The notes: a model not told the origin generated them from the sequence alone. DNA of 64,000 nucleotides from Streptomyces sannanensis (GCF_039536205.1 NZ_BAAAYL010000001.1:1860001-1924000); one strand, 5' to 3'; counted from the stretch's first letter, positions 42,444 through 50,609 are shown. Program-made: numbers and translations.

Positions 42444-42629
42444 TCAAAGCGACTCAGCATTACGCACAACGATCCCAAGTATGACACCTAGGATTGCCGA
42501 TATTGGCGCCGCGTACTGCATCGGAATGGTCGCCATCAAAATGATGGCCACAATGAGGGTGACTGCGAATCCGATGGACATTCTCATGCCGAAACTCAAA
42601 GCGTAGAACGCCTTCATGGGATTAATCAT
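42444..42629 (-). CDS. Small two-helix membrane protein (candidate immunity protein)
   Basis: A 61-residue protein with two hydrophobic helices (MSIGFAVTLIVAIILMA and AAPISAILGVILGIVV). Codon use is clearly AT-richer than the core genes, a sign of transfer. It starts 11 bp after the stop of the upstream gene at 42641, which may be a toxin tip, so an immunity role is possible. No family recognised. Confidence 0.55.
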   Translation of the reverse strand: MINPMKAFYALSFGMRMSIGFAVTLIVAIILMATIPMQYAAPISAILGVILGIVVRNAESL

Positions 42630-42640
42630 TCCGATTCCAC

Positions 42641-43096
42641 TCAGTCGAGTTTTGCCAGCTCAGCGCGAAGTTTAGCAAGAGCCATTTCTGTTTTTCCTAG
42701 CTGCAATTCCAGCCGGACTGCTGCATCGTCTACAGCGGCACTTGTGACAGCTCTCGCCCCGCCTTCTGCCGCTCGGCCCGTCAACTTAGCCGCCACACCT
42801 GCCCCGATGCCCCCGCTCGCGGTCATTGCCCAGAAGGTCGGCTCGCTGTACATATCGTCGCCGTGGTACGTGGTGTAGTACCCGACGGCAGCTGCTGAGG
42901 CTCCTACGGCAGCACCGCAGACCACAGAGGCGCCGCACATAAATCCCCCGACGAATCCGCTAATCGCTATAATCCCCGCAGCATACGGTTCGTATTCATC
43001 GATGGCGACGTCTGAACAGTGTGTCGGGTTGCCCCCCAGGAGACCACAGAGCAACTGGAATGCCTCGGCCACCACCCTGGAGGCGGGCGACTTCAA
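42641..43096 (-). CDS. C-terminal fragment of a large secreted or Rhs-like protein
   Basis: The genuine part is from about 43020 to 42641 (about 125 residues): CSDVAIDEYEPYAAGIIAIS, a Gly/Ala/Cys-rich hydrophobic stretch (GFMCGASVVCGAAVGASAAA), TYHGDDMYSEPTFW, and a final coiled coil LELQLGKTEMALAKLRAELA. The first 25 codons of the open frame are antisense to the FG-GAP gene, so the real gene is truncated upstream at about 43020. It reads like the variable C-terminal tip of a polymorphic toxin, perhaps membrane-active, followed by a small membrane protein. The toxin reading is a guess; the truncation is clear. Confidence 0.5.
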   Translation of the reverse strand: MKSPASRVVAEAFQLLCGLLGGNPTHCSDVAIDEYEPYAAGIIAISGFVGGFMCGASVVCGAAVGASAAAVGYYTTYHGDDMYSEPTFWAMTASGGIGAGVAAKLTGRAAEGGARAVTSAAVDDAAVRLELQLGKTEMALAKLRAELAKLD

Positions 43097-43613
43097 CGGC
43101 GACGGGCGTGACGACCTCGCGGCCCTGTACGGCTACGGCGGCACCACCACCAAGACGTGGGTCTTCGCCACCGCGCCGACCGGTGCCTTCGGAACGCCGA
43201 AGACCTGGTGGACCAGCACCACCTTGGACTGGAAGCGTGCGCAGGTACACGCCGGCGATTTCAACGGCGACCGTCTCGACGACATCGCCATCTGGTACGA
43301 CTACGCCGACGGCAGCGACAAGGTCTTCATCACTCCCTCCACCGGGTCGGGAACCTTCGGTACGGCCGGTGTCGCACTGACCTCCCCTGTCGGTGGGTGG
43401 GACGTGTCCCAGAGCCGCCTGGTGGTCGGTGACTACAACGGTGACGGCCGAAGCGACCTCGGTGCGATGTACAACTACGCCGATGGCAGCGTAAAAACGT
43501 GGACGATGACCACGAAGAGCGACGGCACATTCAACGCGGCCGTAGCCGGCTGGGCTACCAATACCAGCGCCTGGTCGTACGCCCACACGCGTCTGTTCAG
43601 CAGCTACAACTAG
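43002..43613 (+). pseudogene. C-terminal fragment of an FG-GAP/VCBS repeat protein
   Basis: Three FG-GAP repeats, each with a calcium-binding loop: DFNGDGRDDLAALYGYGG, DFNGDRLDDIAIWYDYADG and DYNGDGRSDLGAMYNYADG, then a C-terminus ending FSSYN. Such domains form part of a seven-bladed beta propeller in secreted proteins. The sequence before about residue 10 has no signal peptide and runs into the opposing toxin-like fragment, so the 5' part is lost. A perfect terminator follows at 43625-43658. Confidence 0.75.
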
Positions 43614-43624
43614 TTCACTCCTAC

Positions 43625-43658
43625 CTGGTCCCGGCAGCCGTACGGCTGCCGGGACCAG
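43625..43658 (+). terminator. Perfect palindromic terminator
   Basis: A 34-bp palindrome, CTGGTCCCGGCAGCC and its complement around CGTACG, directly after the FG-GAP fragment. The gap 43659-43878 holds only a decayed minus-strand frame pair (FSFTLDAPGLTP, then GAYFATPQNVFTLPAP after a shift near 43755) of unknown origin. Confidence 0.88.
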
Positions 43659-43878
43659 CCTTTCCCATGACCTGGATCTCGCTCGCTTCCCCGCGGCCGG
43701 CGGGGCCGGGAGGGTGAAGACGTTCTGCGGGGTCGCGAAGTACGCACCTTCGGGGTCAGGCCCGGCGCATCCAGGGTGAAGCTGAACGACACCGGGCCAG
43801 CCGGCTGCCCGCCCAGGACTGGCGCGCGGGCTGACCCGTGTCACTGTGGCCCGCCGTGTCCTGAGCGAGTGCTCCGCG

Positions 43879-44667
43879 TCAGCAAGGGCGGCGCCAGGCG
43901 CCCAGTTCGTACTTCTTCAGCATCGAACTCAGCCCGAGCGTGCGGGACTGCGGGCAGAAGCGGCCCGTCGACAACTCGTACTCGACGTGGAAGACCGCCT
44001 TGCCCGCGCGGATGAACGGGGTGAGCTCCGCACACTCGTCGTACTGCGCGCACTGCTCGTTGACCGCGAAGTCGAAGTCCCGCACCAGCTGCGGGATCTG
44101 GGGCAGGTCGTTCTTGAGGCCGACCGTCAGGCCGCGGGCGTGGGCGAGGCGGGCGATCAGGCGGTTGTAGCGCAGCTGGTCGGCGGCGGTGAGGGGGAAT
44201 CCGGTGCGGTTGAGGTAGCCGTCCATGTTGTCGGGCTCGACCGCGTCGAAGCCCTTGGCCCGGCACATGTCGAGGCGCTCGGCCATCAGTGGTTCCAGGA
44301 CGTCCGTACGGCGGATGTCGAGCCAGCGCTCGCCCCGCCAGCCGTTGGAGCGGCCCAGCACGGACCGGGGGAACTCGGCGGCGTCCGGGCGGAAGTCCTC
44401 CCAGGCTCCGGTGGAGAGATAGCAGATGACCTTCCGGCCGCGCCGGTGCAGGTCCTCGATCGTGGACTTCGGATGGTCGAAGCCGTCGATGTCGTAGACC
44501 GGCACGTCCACGGCCGGGTCGAGGCGGCCGCTGAGCTGCCACTGCCAGGCGAGGCCGGGCCGGGGCTGCCAGCGGGCGCGGGAGGCGGAGGGACCGTGGT
44601 CCGGTTCGGGGGTGGTCGCGCAGCCCGTCGCGAGCAGCAGCAGGACGAGCAGCAGGACGCGTCTCAT
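43879..44667 (-). CDS. Endo-alpha-1,4-polygalactosaminidase (GH114) lipoprotein
   Basis: A 262-residue exported glycosidase starting at ATG 44667. The lipobox LLLLATGC (Cys 16) anchors it outside the membrane. The GH114 barrel shows WQWQLSGRLD, VPVYDIDGFDHPKSTIEDLH, VICYLSTGAWEDFRPD, GFDAVEPDNMDGYLNRTGF with the likely catalytic Asp (about 146), GLKNDLPQI, and FAVNEQCAQYDEC with the likely second acid (about 204). It should cut alpha-1,4-linked galactosamine polymers, like fungal Ega3 and the hydrolase part of PelA. It is the last gene of a five-gene operon and overlaps the preceding gene by 4 bp. Confidence 0.92.
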   Translation of the reverse strand: MRRVLLLVLLLLATGCATTPEPDHGPSASRARWQPRPGLAWQWQLSGRLDPAVDVPVYDIDGFDHPKSTIEDLHRRGRKVICYLSTGAWEDFRPDAAEFPRSVLGRSNGWRGERWLDIRRTDVLEPLMAERLDMCRAKGFDAVEPDNMDGYLNRTGFPLTAADQLRYNRLIARLAHARGLTVGLKNDLPQIPQLVRDFDFAVNEQCAQYDECAELTPFIRAGKAVFHVEYELSTGRFCPQSRTLGLSSMLKKYELGAWRRPC

Positions 44668-45296
44668 CGGGCGGGCTCCAGGGTGTGCGGCAGGGTGCCC
44701 CAGGGGTGCGGTGCGTCGCCCGGAACCGCGCAGTGCACCGGGGTCGCGACGTGGGCGTCGGGCGGCGCGGCGTAGACGAGATGACAGAAACGGTTCGGCG
44801 GGTGCGCCGTCGTCCAGCGCGGGACCACGATGCTCCGGTACGCGTCCCAGGTGCCCTCGAAGGTGACCAGGACCTCGGCGAGTCCGGCGTACCCGGGGTG
44901 CGGATGGACCCCGTGGTTGAGCACCAGGGTGGCGGCGCCCGCCGCGCGGGCCGCCACCGCGAGCCGCCGGTAGTGGGGCAGGAGACCGGGACCGGCGGCC
45001 ACCTGGTCGAGGAACGCCCCGTCCGCGCCGTACCAGTCGCGGTGCCGCAGCAGGTCCGCCACGACGGCGCCGTGCGGGCGCCGGCCGTAGCCGGTGTCCG
45101 TGTAGCCGAGCACCCGCACCCCGGCCGTGCGCAGCCGTTCCGCGACCGTCGCGAAGCCCGGGTCGGGGACGGCGCCCGGACCGTCCGCGGGGTTGAGTAC
45201 GACGCCGTAGAGCCGGGGGGCGGCCGCGAGCACGGCCGCCCAGGCTTCGGGGCGGACGTCCGGATGCTCGTAGAACGGCACCAGCAGAGTCTTCAC
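44664..45296 (-). CDS. Spherulation-specific family 4 (GH135/Sph3-like) glycosidase
   Basis: A 210-residue protein of the spherulin-4 family starting at GTG 45296. Features: LLVPFYEHPDVRPEAWAAVL, GVVLNPADGPGAVPDPGF, VRVLGYTDTGYGRRPHGAV, WYGADGAFLDQVA and VLNHGVHPHPGYAGLAEVLV. Fungal Sph3, an endo-alpha-1,4-N-acetylgalactosaminidase, is the best studied relative. There is no signal peptide: the first residues are already the first beta strand, so the protein is either cytoplasmic or the start is wrong; no export signal lies upstream in frame. It ends 4 bp inside the GH114 gene. Confidence 0.9.
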   Translation of the reverse strand: MKTLLVPFYEHPDVRPEAWAAVLAAAPRLYGVVLNPADGPGAVPDPGFATVAERLRTAGVRVLGYTDTGYGRRPHGAVVADLLRHRDWYGADGAFLDQVAAGPGLLPHYRRLAVAARAAGAATLVLNHGVHPHPGYAGLAEVLVTFEGTWDAYRSIVVPRWTTAHPPNRFCHLVYAAPPDAHVATPVHCAVPGDAPHPWGTLPHTLEPAR

Positions 45297-45307
45297 GAAA
45301 TCGGTCC

Positions 45308-46891
45308 TCACACGCGGTGGGCGGTGGCCCGGCCCAACAGAACACAGACGAGCACGGCCAGTACGACCGCCGCGGCGCCCGCCACCGTGAGCCCGACCAC
45401 GGCCGGGCTGCCCGTGCCCGTCAGCGCGGCCAGGGTCTGGGCGGCCGCCGCGGCACCGCACACGATGGCTGCGCTCAGCACCGCGCCGAAGGACTGGAGC
45501 AGCAGCCCCGTCCACAGCACCATGCCGATGAGCAGAAGCGTGGCCAGGCGGATGCCGCTCAGGCTCGGCGCGTCCGGCCGGAGCAGCGTCCCCGCGAGGG
45601 CGAGGAGCAGCAGGACGGCCAGGAAGCCGGCGAGGCACTGGGCGATCGTCGCCGTGGTGGCCCGCCAGAAGGCGCGCGGTGTGGTGCTGGCCCGCAGCCC
45701 GGCGAGGCTCTCGCTGCGGAAACGGTGCAGCAGCCACTCGGCGGGGCCCATGGCGAGGGTGAGCGCGACGGCCGAGGGCGCGCTCACGGCCGCGCCCGCG
45801 CCGTTCGCGAACACGTCGCCGAGGGCGGTGTGCAGGACGAGTACACCGCTGCCGAGGCCGAAGAGGCCGTACGGCACGGATGCGGCGAGCCTCGGCTGTT
45901 GCGCGCGGCCGGCGCTGCCGCGCCACGTTCGGCGGGCCGGAGTGTCCGTCCTCGAACGCCGGACGGGCATGAACGTGACGCCCCCTGCCGGTTCAACCGG
46001 AGTGTCCGTCCTCGGTCTCACCCGGCTGCCTCCCCCGGCTACCGCTGGGGGTGCCCCCAGCGGTGCCCCCAGGACGTGCCGGATCGCCGCGCCCGCCAGA
46101 CAGGTCACCGCCAGCAGGGAGCCCGACAGCAGGAAGGTCCGGGCCGTCGGCGGGGCGTCGTACACCGTCGTCCAGGCCGCGCCCGCCGCCATCGGCAGCA
46201 GGGCGCAGAACAGGGCACGTTCGCGGCCCAGGACCAGCAGCACCGTGGCTGCGCCCAGGTAGAGGGCCTGGCCCGCGGCGAACGCGGCGGACGGCCACTG
46301 ACCCGGGCCGGTGAACGCCGCCCCCGCGGCGGCTCCGAGCAGTGCGCCGGCCGGGGCGCCGACGAGGAGGGCGCGGCCCGCCGCCGTACGGTCGCCGAGG
46401 CCGAGCCAGGAGTGGGCGCGGTGGGAGAGGGTCTGGTTCCAGACCCAGCCGACGAGCGCGGCCGCCAGCAGCGGGCCGACGGCGATGGGGGCGAGCAGCG
46501 GGGCGGCCAGGACGTACGCCAGACCCGGCAGCGCGAAGACGATCCCGCGCAGCAGGCAGCCGAGCAGCGCGGAAGTGCGCCCGGGGGTCCCCCCGGCAGA
46601 TCCGGGGGGAGGCTCCGGGAAGCGGCGCGGAACCTGGGCGTACAGGTCCGCGGCGAGCGCGAAGGAGTCCTCCCGGCCGTAGGTGAGCCTTATGTGATCG
46701 TCCGTCATGCCGTCGGATTCGAGGATCGCGGCGACCTCGTCCGGGTGGACGGCCGCCGCTATCAGCTCCTCCAGCCGTTCGGCGAGTTCCTCGACCGGGT
46801 CGGCGGCGGCCCTGCCGGGCCCCTGGCGGGGAATGCGGGGCAGGGTGTCCCGGCCCGTACTGCCCGGCTCGAGCCAGAGTGAGCCGCTCAC
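45308..46891 (-). CDS. Multi-pass membrane protein of the polysaccharide operon, with repeats inserted in frame
   Basis: A 527-residue protein starting at GTG 46891, which overlaps the glycosyltransferase stop as GTGA and has GGGGGAGG upstream. The N-terminal 95 residues are soluble and helical (DPVEELAERLEELIAAA, HPDEVAAILESDGMTDDHIR). About ten transmembrane helices follow. In the middle, about 50 residues (APPAVAGGGSRVRPRTDTPV to RSRTDTPARRTW) come from repeats A and C and sit in a loop between helices. Another Pro/Gly-rich piece (PPPGSAGGTPGR) comes from a repeat-like palindrome. The frame is kept through all of them. From its place it may help export or polymerise the polysaccharide, but it does not look like PelG. 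Confidence 0.85.
   Translation of the reverse strand: MSGSLWLEPGSTGRDTLPRIPRQGPGRAAADPVEELAERLEELIAAAVHPDEVAAILESDGMTDDHIRLTYGREDSFALAADLYAQVPRRFPEPPPGSAGGTPGRTSALLGCLLRGIVFALPGLAYVLAAPLLAPIAVGPLLAAALVGWVWNQTLSHRAHSWLGLGDRTAAGRALLVGAPAGALLGAAAGAAFTGPGQWPSAAFAAGQALYLGAATVLLVLGRERALFCALLPMAAGAAWTTVYDAPPTARTFLLSGSLLAVTCLAGAAIRHVLGAPLGAPPAVAGGGSRVRPRTDTPVEPAGGVTFMPVRRSRTDTPARRTWRGSAGRAQQPRLAASVPYGLFGLGSGVLVLHTALGDVFANGAGAAVSAPSAVALTLAMGPAEWLLHRFRSESLAGLRASTTPRAFWRATTATIAQCLAGFLAVLLLLALAGTLLRPDAPSLSGIRLATLLLIGMVLWTGLLLQSFGAVLSAAIVCGAAAAAQTLAALTGTGSPAVVGLTVAGAAAVVLAVLVCVLLGRATAHRV
45928..46077. repeat. Repeat C-C-A cluster inside a coding sequence
   Basis: GGGCCGGAGTGTCCGTCCTC, then GAACGCCGGACGGGC (45928-45969); CCGGAGTGTCCGTCCTCGG (45999-46017); then element A, CTGCCTCCCCCGGCTACCGC, then TGGGGGTGCCCCCAGC (46026-46077). 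Together they add about 50 codons to the membrane protein gene on the other strand. A further palindrome of similar build lies at 46577-46611 (GGTCCCCCCGG, then CCGGGGGGAGGC). Confidence 0.85.
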
Positions 46892-48435
46892 CACACGGAT
46901 CCTCCCCCGGACTCCGTCCGGGAGTACCCCCATGCCGCGAGCCCCGATGACCAGGGGTCGGTGAGCTGTACGGTCCAGTCCCCGGAGTCGACCGGCGCGG
47001 GCTCCGGGAAGCCGGCCAGCTCCCGGTAGATCCGCCGGAAGCCGTCCACCGAGCGGCGCAGGGTGAACTGTTCGACGACCCGCTGCCGGGACAGCCGGCC
47101 GAGTTCGGCCCGCCACTCCCCGTCCCGCAGCAGGGCCAGGGTCGCCTCGGCCATCAGCTCGGGCTCGCGCGGCGGTACGACGAGGCCGGTGTCGCCGACC
47201 GCCTCCCTGACCCCGCCCACATCCGTCGAGACGGTGGTGCGGCCGCAGGACATGGCCTCGATGATGCTGAAGGGGAAGCCCTCGCTGATGCTGGAGAGCA
47301 TCACCACGCTGCCCGCCGCGTAGGCGAGGGCGACCTCGCTGATCCGGCCTTCGTAGGTGATGCCGTCGGTGACGCCGAGCTCGGCGGCGAGCTTCTCCAG
47401 CCTCGTCCGGTAGTCCTCGTTGCCCGCCGGCACCGGGCCGAACAGCCGCAGCCGTGTCTCCGGGAGCCGGTCACGGACCAGGGCGTAGGCCCGGATCAGG
47501 GTCTCCAGGTCCTTGATGGGGTCGATCCGGCCGCACCAGGTGAGCGTGGGCACTTCGGGTTCGGGACCGGCGAGCGGGAAGGCGTGCGGATCGACGCCGT
47601 TGTAGACGGTGCGGATGCGGTCGGGGTCCGCGCCGCCCCGCTCCTCCCAGCGGCGGTTGTACTGGTTGCACGGGGTGATGAGGTCGGCTTCGCGGTAGCC
47701 GAGCGAGTTGAGCTCTCGGTAGAAGCCCAGCATCAGGGCCTTGACGGGCCAGCGCTGGGCCTCGCTGCGATAGCCGAGGTAGCGCTCGCGCAGATAGATG
47801 CCGTGTTCGGTGAGGAGAAAGGGCACGCCGTCCAGCCGCCGCGCGGCGAGCGCGGGCAGGGTGGCGAGTCCGCTGCTGACGGCGTGTGCGACGCAGTCAC
47901 CGGGAATCCGCAGGGCCAGCGGGCGCAGGGCGTGTTCCAGCAGGTCGGTGGCGGTGAGCGCGTCGTGCACGGTGGGTCCGGCCGCGGATATCTGCAGATG
48001 CGGCATGGTCCATATCCACATCAGCGACCGTACGACGGCTTCGGAGCGCAGGGCCGCCGAGAGCCGTCCGGCGCGGGCCAGTTCGGCGAGGGCGTACAGG
48101 CTCTCGCCGAAGTCGCAGCCGGCGGAGGGGTCGAGCAGAGCCAGCAGAAAGCGTTCGTATGTGTCGATGAAGCGGCGGCGCTCCCGGCCGAGCGGCGGCC
48201 GGTGCGCGCAACTGCCGTCGGCGGGCCCCCAGAGGGGGAACGCCGTGTGCCGGTAGACATTGGGCGGCAGTTCCCAGGTGACCGGTTCACGGCCGCTGCC
48301 GGTGAGGGCGACGACATTGAAGTCGACCTCGGGCATGCCGCGGACCAGTTGGTCGCACCAGGTGCTGACGCCTCCGTGAACGTGCGGATAGGTGCCTTCG
48401 GTGAGCATGGTGACGTGACGGCCACTGCTCGTCAT
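46888..48435 (-). CDS. GT4-family glycosyltransferase, PelF-like
   Basis: A 515-residue cytoplasmic glycosyltransferase of the GT-B fold. The N-terminus HVTMLTEGTYPHVHGGVSTW with CDQLVRGMPEVDFNVVALTG is the PelF signature. The C-terminal nucleotide-sugar domain has TVYNGVDPHAF, LTWCGRIDPIKDLETLIRAY, ISEGFPFSIIEAMSCGRTTV and STDVGGVREAVGDTG (the EX7E-type motif). PelF polymerises N-acetylgalactosamine-rich Pel polysaccharide from UDP-sugars. It starts at ATG 48435, 39 bp after the deacetylase gene, and overlaps the membrane protein gene. Confidence 0.93.
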   Translation of the reverse strand: MTSSGRHVTMLTEGTYPHVHGGVSTWCDQLVRGMPEVDFNVVALTGSGREPVTWELPPNVYRHTAFPLWGPADGSCAHRPPLGRERRRFIDTYERFLLALLDPSAGCDFGESLYALAELARAGRLSAALRSEAVVRSLMWIWTMPHLQISAAGPTVHDALTATDLLEHALRPLALRIPGDCVAHAVSSGLATLPALAARRLDGVPFLLTEHGIYLRERYLGYRSEAQRWPVKALMLGFYRELNSLGYREADLITPCNQYNRRWEERGGADPDRIRTVYNGVDPHAFPLAGPEPEVPTLTWCGRIDPIKDLETLIRAYALVRDRLPETRLRLFGPVPAGNEDYRTRLEKLAAELGVTDGITYEGRISEVALAYAAGSVVMLSSISEGFPFSIIEAMSCGRTTVSTDVGGVREAVGDTGLVVPPREPELMAEATLALLRDGEWRAELGRLSRQRVVEQFTLRRSVDGFRRIYRELAGFPEPAPVDSGDWTVQLTDPWSSGLAAWGYSRTESGGGSVW

Positions 48436-48474
48436 CGTGGTGTCCCCCCAGAACGTGGTGTTCCCGGTGCTCGG

Positions 48475-50505
48475 TCAGGCGACCGGGAGCTTCAGCGTGA
48501 CGGCCGACTGCAGCAGCTCGGGCGCGGTCCAGTCGGAGCGCTGCCCGGCGTACGGGGTGCCGAACGCGGTGATGCCGAGCAGGAGTTGCTTGCGGGTGCC
48601 TTCGGGTGCGGTGACCGCGGCGAGGACTCCCGACGGGGCCTTGACGGTGACGGTGTCCCCGATCCGGTACGCCGTGACGGTGCCGTCCGCGAGGGCCCTG
48701 TCCCAGGCGGCGCGGCGGGCGAGTTCGGTGCCGATGTCGCGCTGGCGCAGGTTGACGACCGGAGTGTTGTCGGCGAACAGGGCCCGGTAGTCCGCGAGGA
48801 TCCGGTCGAGGACGGGATAGAGGATGCGCTCCTCGGCGAGGTTGGACTGGTGGACGTAGTGCGGGCGCGGATCGTTGGCCATGACATGGCCGAGGGCGAT
48901 ACGAGCCTCCTGCGGCACGATGTACGTCGCGTAGCCGGTGGTGACGTCCAGTGGTCCGGGCAGGCAGGTGGAGGCGGGATTGACGGCGCAGACTCCGCTG
49001 CCGCCGTCCGCCGTGTCGGTGTAGATCCAGTTGTACTCGTCGGTCATCTCGGCGGCGGTGCCGACGTTGTAGTACACGTTCATCGGGTGGCGCGGCACGG
49101 TCCTGGCCGGCCCCGCCTGGCGCTGCGCGGGCTCGCGGGAGTTGTCGCTGGCCAGCCACTTCACACCGGTGTCGGAGAGCGCGCCGGCGAGGTTCGGGTT
49201 GTCCACGGGCTGCTGCGGCAGGGTCTTCAGGCCGGAGTGCTCACCGGTGACGAGCTCGGCGCGGTCGACGGAGAGGCCCTTGAGGACGGCCCAGTTGTGG
49301 TTGTCGCGGATCTGCGCGGCGATCTCGGCGCGGGACATCCACCGGATGTTGCCTCCGGCGTCCTTGGCGCACTGCCAGGGCACGGTCGAGGTGTCCTGGA
49401 CGCAGCCCAGGAAGGGGTGGCTGTAGGTGTGGTTGACCCAGCGGTACTTCGCCCGGTCGGCCACCAGCCGGTCGGCCAGCGGATCGCTGCCGCCGTGCTC
49501 GGTCTTCCACTCCTCGCCCGAGCCCGCGTTGTAGACCATGTCGAGGGTGAAGCCGGCGGACTGCTGCCACTGGGCGACGTACTGCGCGTCGGCCGCGGTC
49601 ATCCGGACGGGCGTGGTGCCCTCTCCGTCGCCGCCGGCGCAGTCGAAGTCGCCAGGGGTGCAGTTGCGCACGGTGTCCCAGCGGGCGTCGGGCGCGAAGA
49701 CGTCGTCGATGTGGACGGCGAAGTAGTTGCGGCTGCGGCCGAGGTGGACGCCCCGGGTGAGCCACTCGACGATGCCGCGGGACAGCGCCCGGAACTGCCG
49801 CTGGTACTGGTTGTAGGCGAAGGTCACCACCAGCTCGCGGCGGCCGTCGTGGGCGTACTCGCCTATCAGGCTCGCGCGTCCGCCGCCGGGGACGGGCATG
49901 TCGAGGTAGCTGGTGTAGCCCGCGCGGGGGCGGCCCGCGTAGCCGTAGCTCTCGTCGACCCCGGGAGAGTTGTCCTCGAAGGCCACCGGTCCGTCGAGGT
50001 ATCGGAAGGGGCCCGCGGCCCCCGCGGGGGTCACCGCGGTCGCGGCGCCGTCGAGCACGCCCGAGTAACCGCCCTCGCTGGTGTAGTCGAGGCCGACGCC
50101 GGGATGCGCCCAGGTGTACGCGTCGACCTGCGGAATGCCGTAGGTCTGCTCGTACGCGGCGAGGGCGGCCAGTTCCGCGGATCCCTCCCCGAACGGATTC
50201 TCGTTGGGCAGCACCACGCCCTGGTACTTCGCGCGCGGCCGCCCGTCGACGGTGTCGCTGAGGAACGCGGCGTCGATCGCCGGCCGGCCCGCCGCACCGA
50301 GGCGCACCACCTGGTACGGGACACCGGTCCCCCTCAGCTCCGCGGTGATGGCCTCCACCGCGCCCCCGCCGTCGTCGACGACCAGCACCTTCAGGTCGAT
50401 CCGCGGTGCCGCCGCGGCCTGCGCCGGCGGGCCGACGGTCAGCAGACCCGTCGTCAGCAGTGCCGCGGCGGCCGCTCTGCGCACGCCTGTGCCCCGTGTA
50501 CTCAT
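48475..50505 (-). CDS. Agd3-like polysaccharide deacetylase (CE18-type), secreted
   Basis: A 676-residue exported protein starting at ATG 50505 with GAGGGGGG upstream. It has a signal peptide (AAAALLTTGLLTVGPPAQAA). An N-terminal flavodoxin-like or CBM-type domain (IDLKVLVVDDGGGAVEAITA; GVVLPNENPFGEGSAELAAL) precedes the deacetylase barrel. The barrel has HIDDVFAPDARWD (metal-binding Asp/Asp, about 265-268) and NHTYSHPFLG (the two metal His, about 359-363), in the order expected for Agd3. Fungal Agd3 removes acetyl groups from galactosaminogalactan to make it cationic and adhesive. It is the first gene of the operon; 50506-50795 is a divergent promoter region. Confidence 0.85.
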   Translation of the reverse strand: MSTRGTGVRRAAAAALLTTGLLTVGPPAQAAAAPRIDLKVLVVDDGGGAVEAITAELRGTGVPYQVVRLGAAGRPAIDAAFLSDTVDGRPRAKYQGVVLPNENPFGEGSAELAALAAYEQTYGIPQVDAYTWAHPGVGLDYTSEGGYSGVLDGAATAVTPAGAAGPFRYLDGPVAFEDNSPGVDESYGYAGRPRAGYTSYLDMPVPGGGRASLIGEYAHDGRRELVVTFAYNQYQRQFRALSRGIVEWLTRGVHLGRSRNYFAVHIDDVFAPDARWDTVRNCTPGDFDCAGGDGEGTTPVRMTAADAQYVAQWQQSAGFTLDMVYNAGSGEEWKTEHGGSDPLADRLVADRAKYRWVNHTYSHPFLGCVQDTSTVPWQCAKDAGGNIRWMSRAEIAAQIRDNHNWAVLKGLSVDRAELVTGEHSGLKTLPQQPVDNPNLAGALSDTGVKWLASDNSREPAQRQAGPARTVPRHPMNVYYNVGTAAEMTDEYNWIYTDTADGGSGVCAVNPASTCLPGPLDVTTGYATYIVPQEARIALGHVMANDPRPHYVHQSNLAEERILYPVLDRILADYRALFADNTPVVNLRQRDIGTELARRAAWDRALADGTVTAYRIGDTVTVKAPSGVLAAVTAPEGTRKQLLLGITAFGTPYAGQRSDWTAPELLQSAVTLKLPVA

Positions 50506-50609
50506 GTGAGCCCCCCTCACCGGACCCGCCCGCGATCGGGGGGATCTGTGGAGATGACGCGAAGGGACGGGTTCGCCCCTTGCAGGAATGAGCCGAGTGT
50601 GACTGAGGG

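Noticed and set aside
42996..43844. Minus-strand frame of 282 codons opposite the FG-GAP fragment
   Set aside because: The plus strand has clear calcium-binding DFNGDG repeats; the minus frame is their antisense.
45308..46891. PelG (polysaccharide flippase) assignment
   Set aside because: The soluble N-terminal helical domain and helix pattern do not match PelG as I know it; only the operon context supports an export role.
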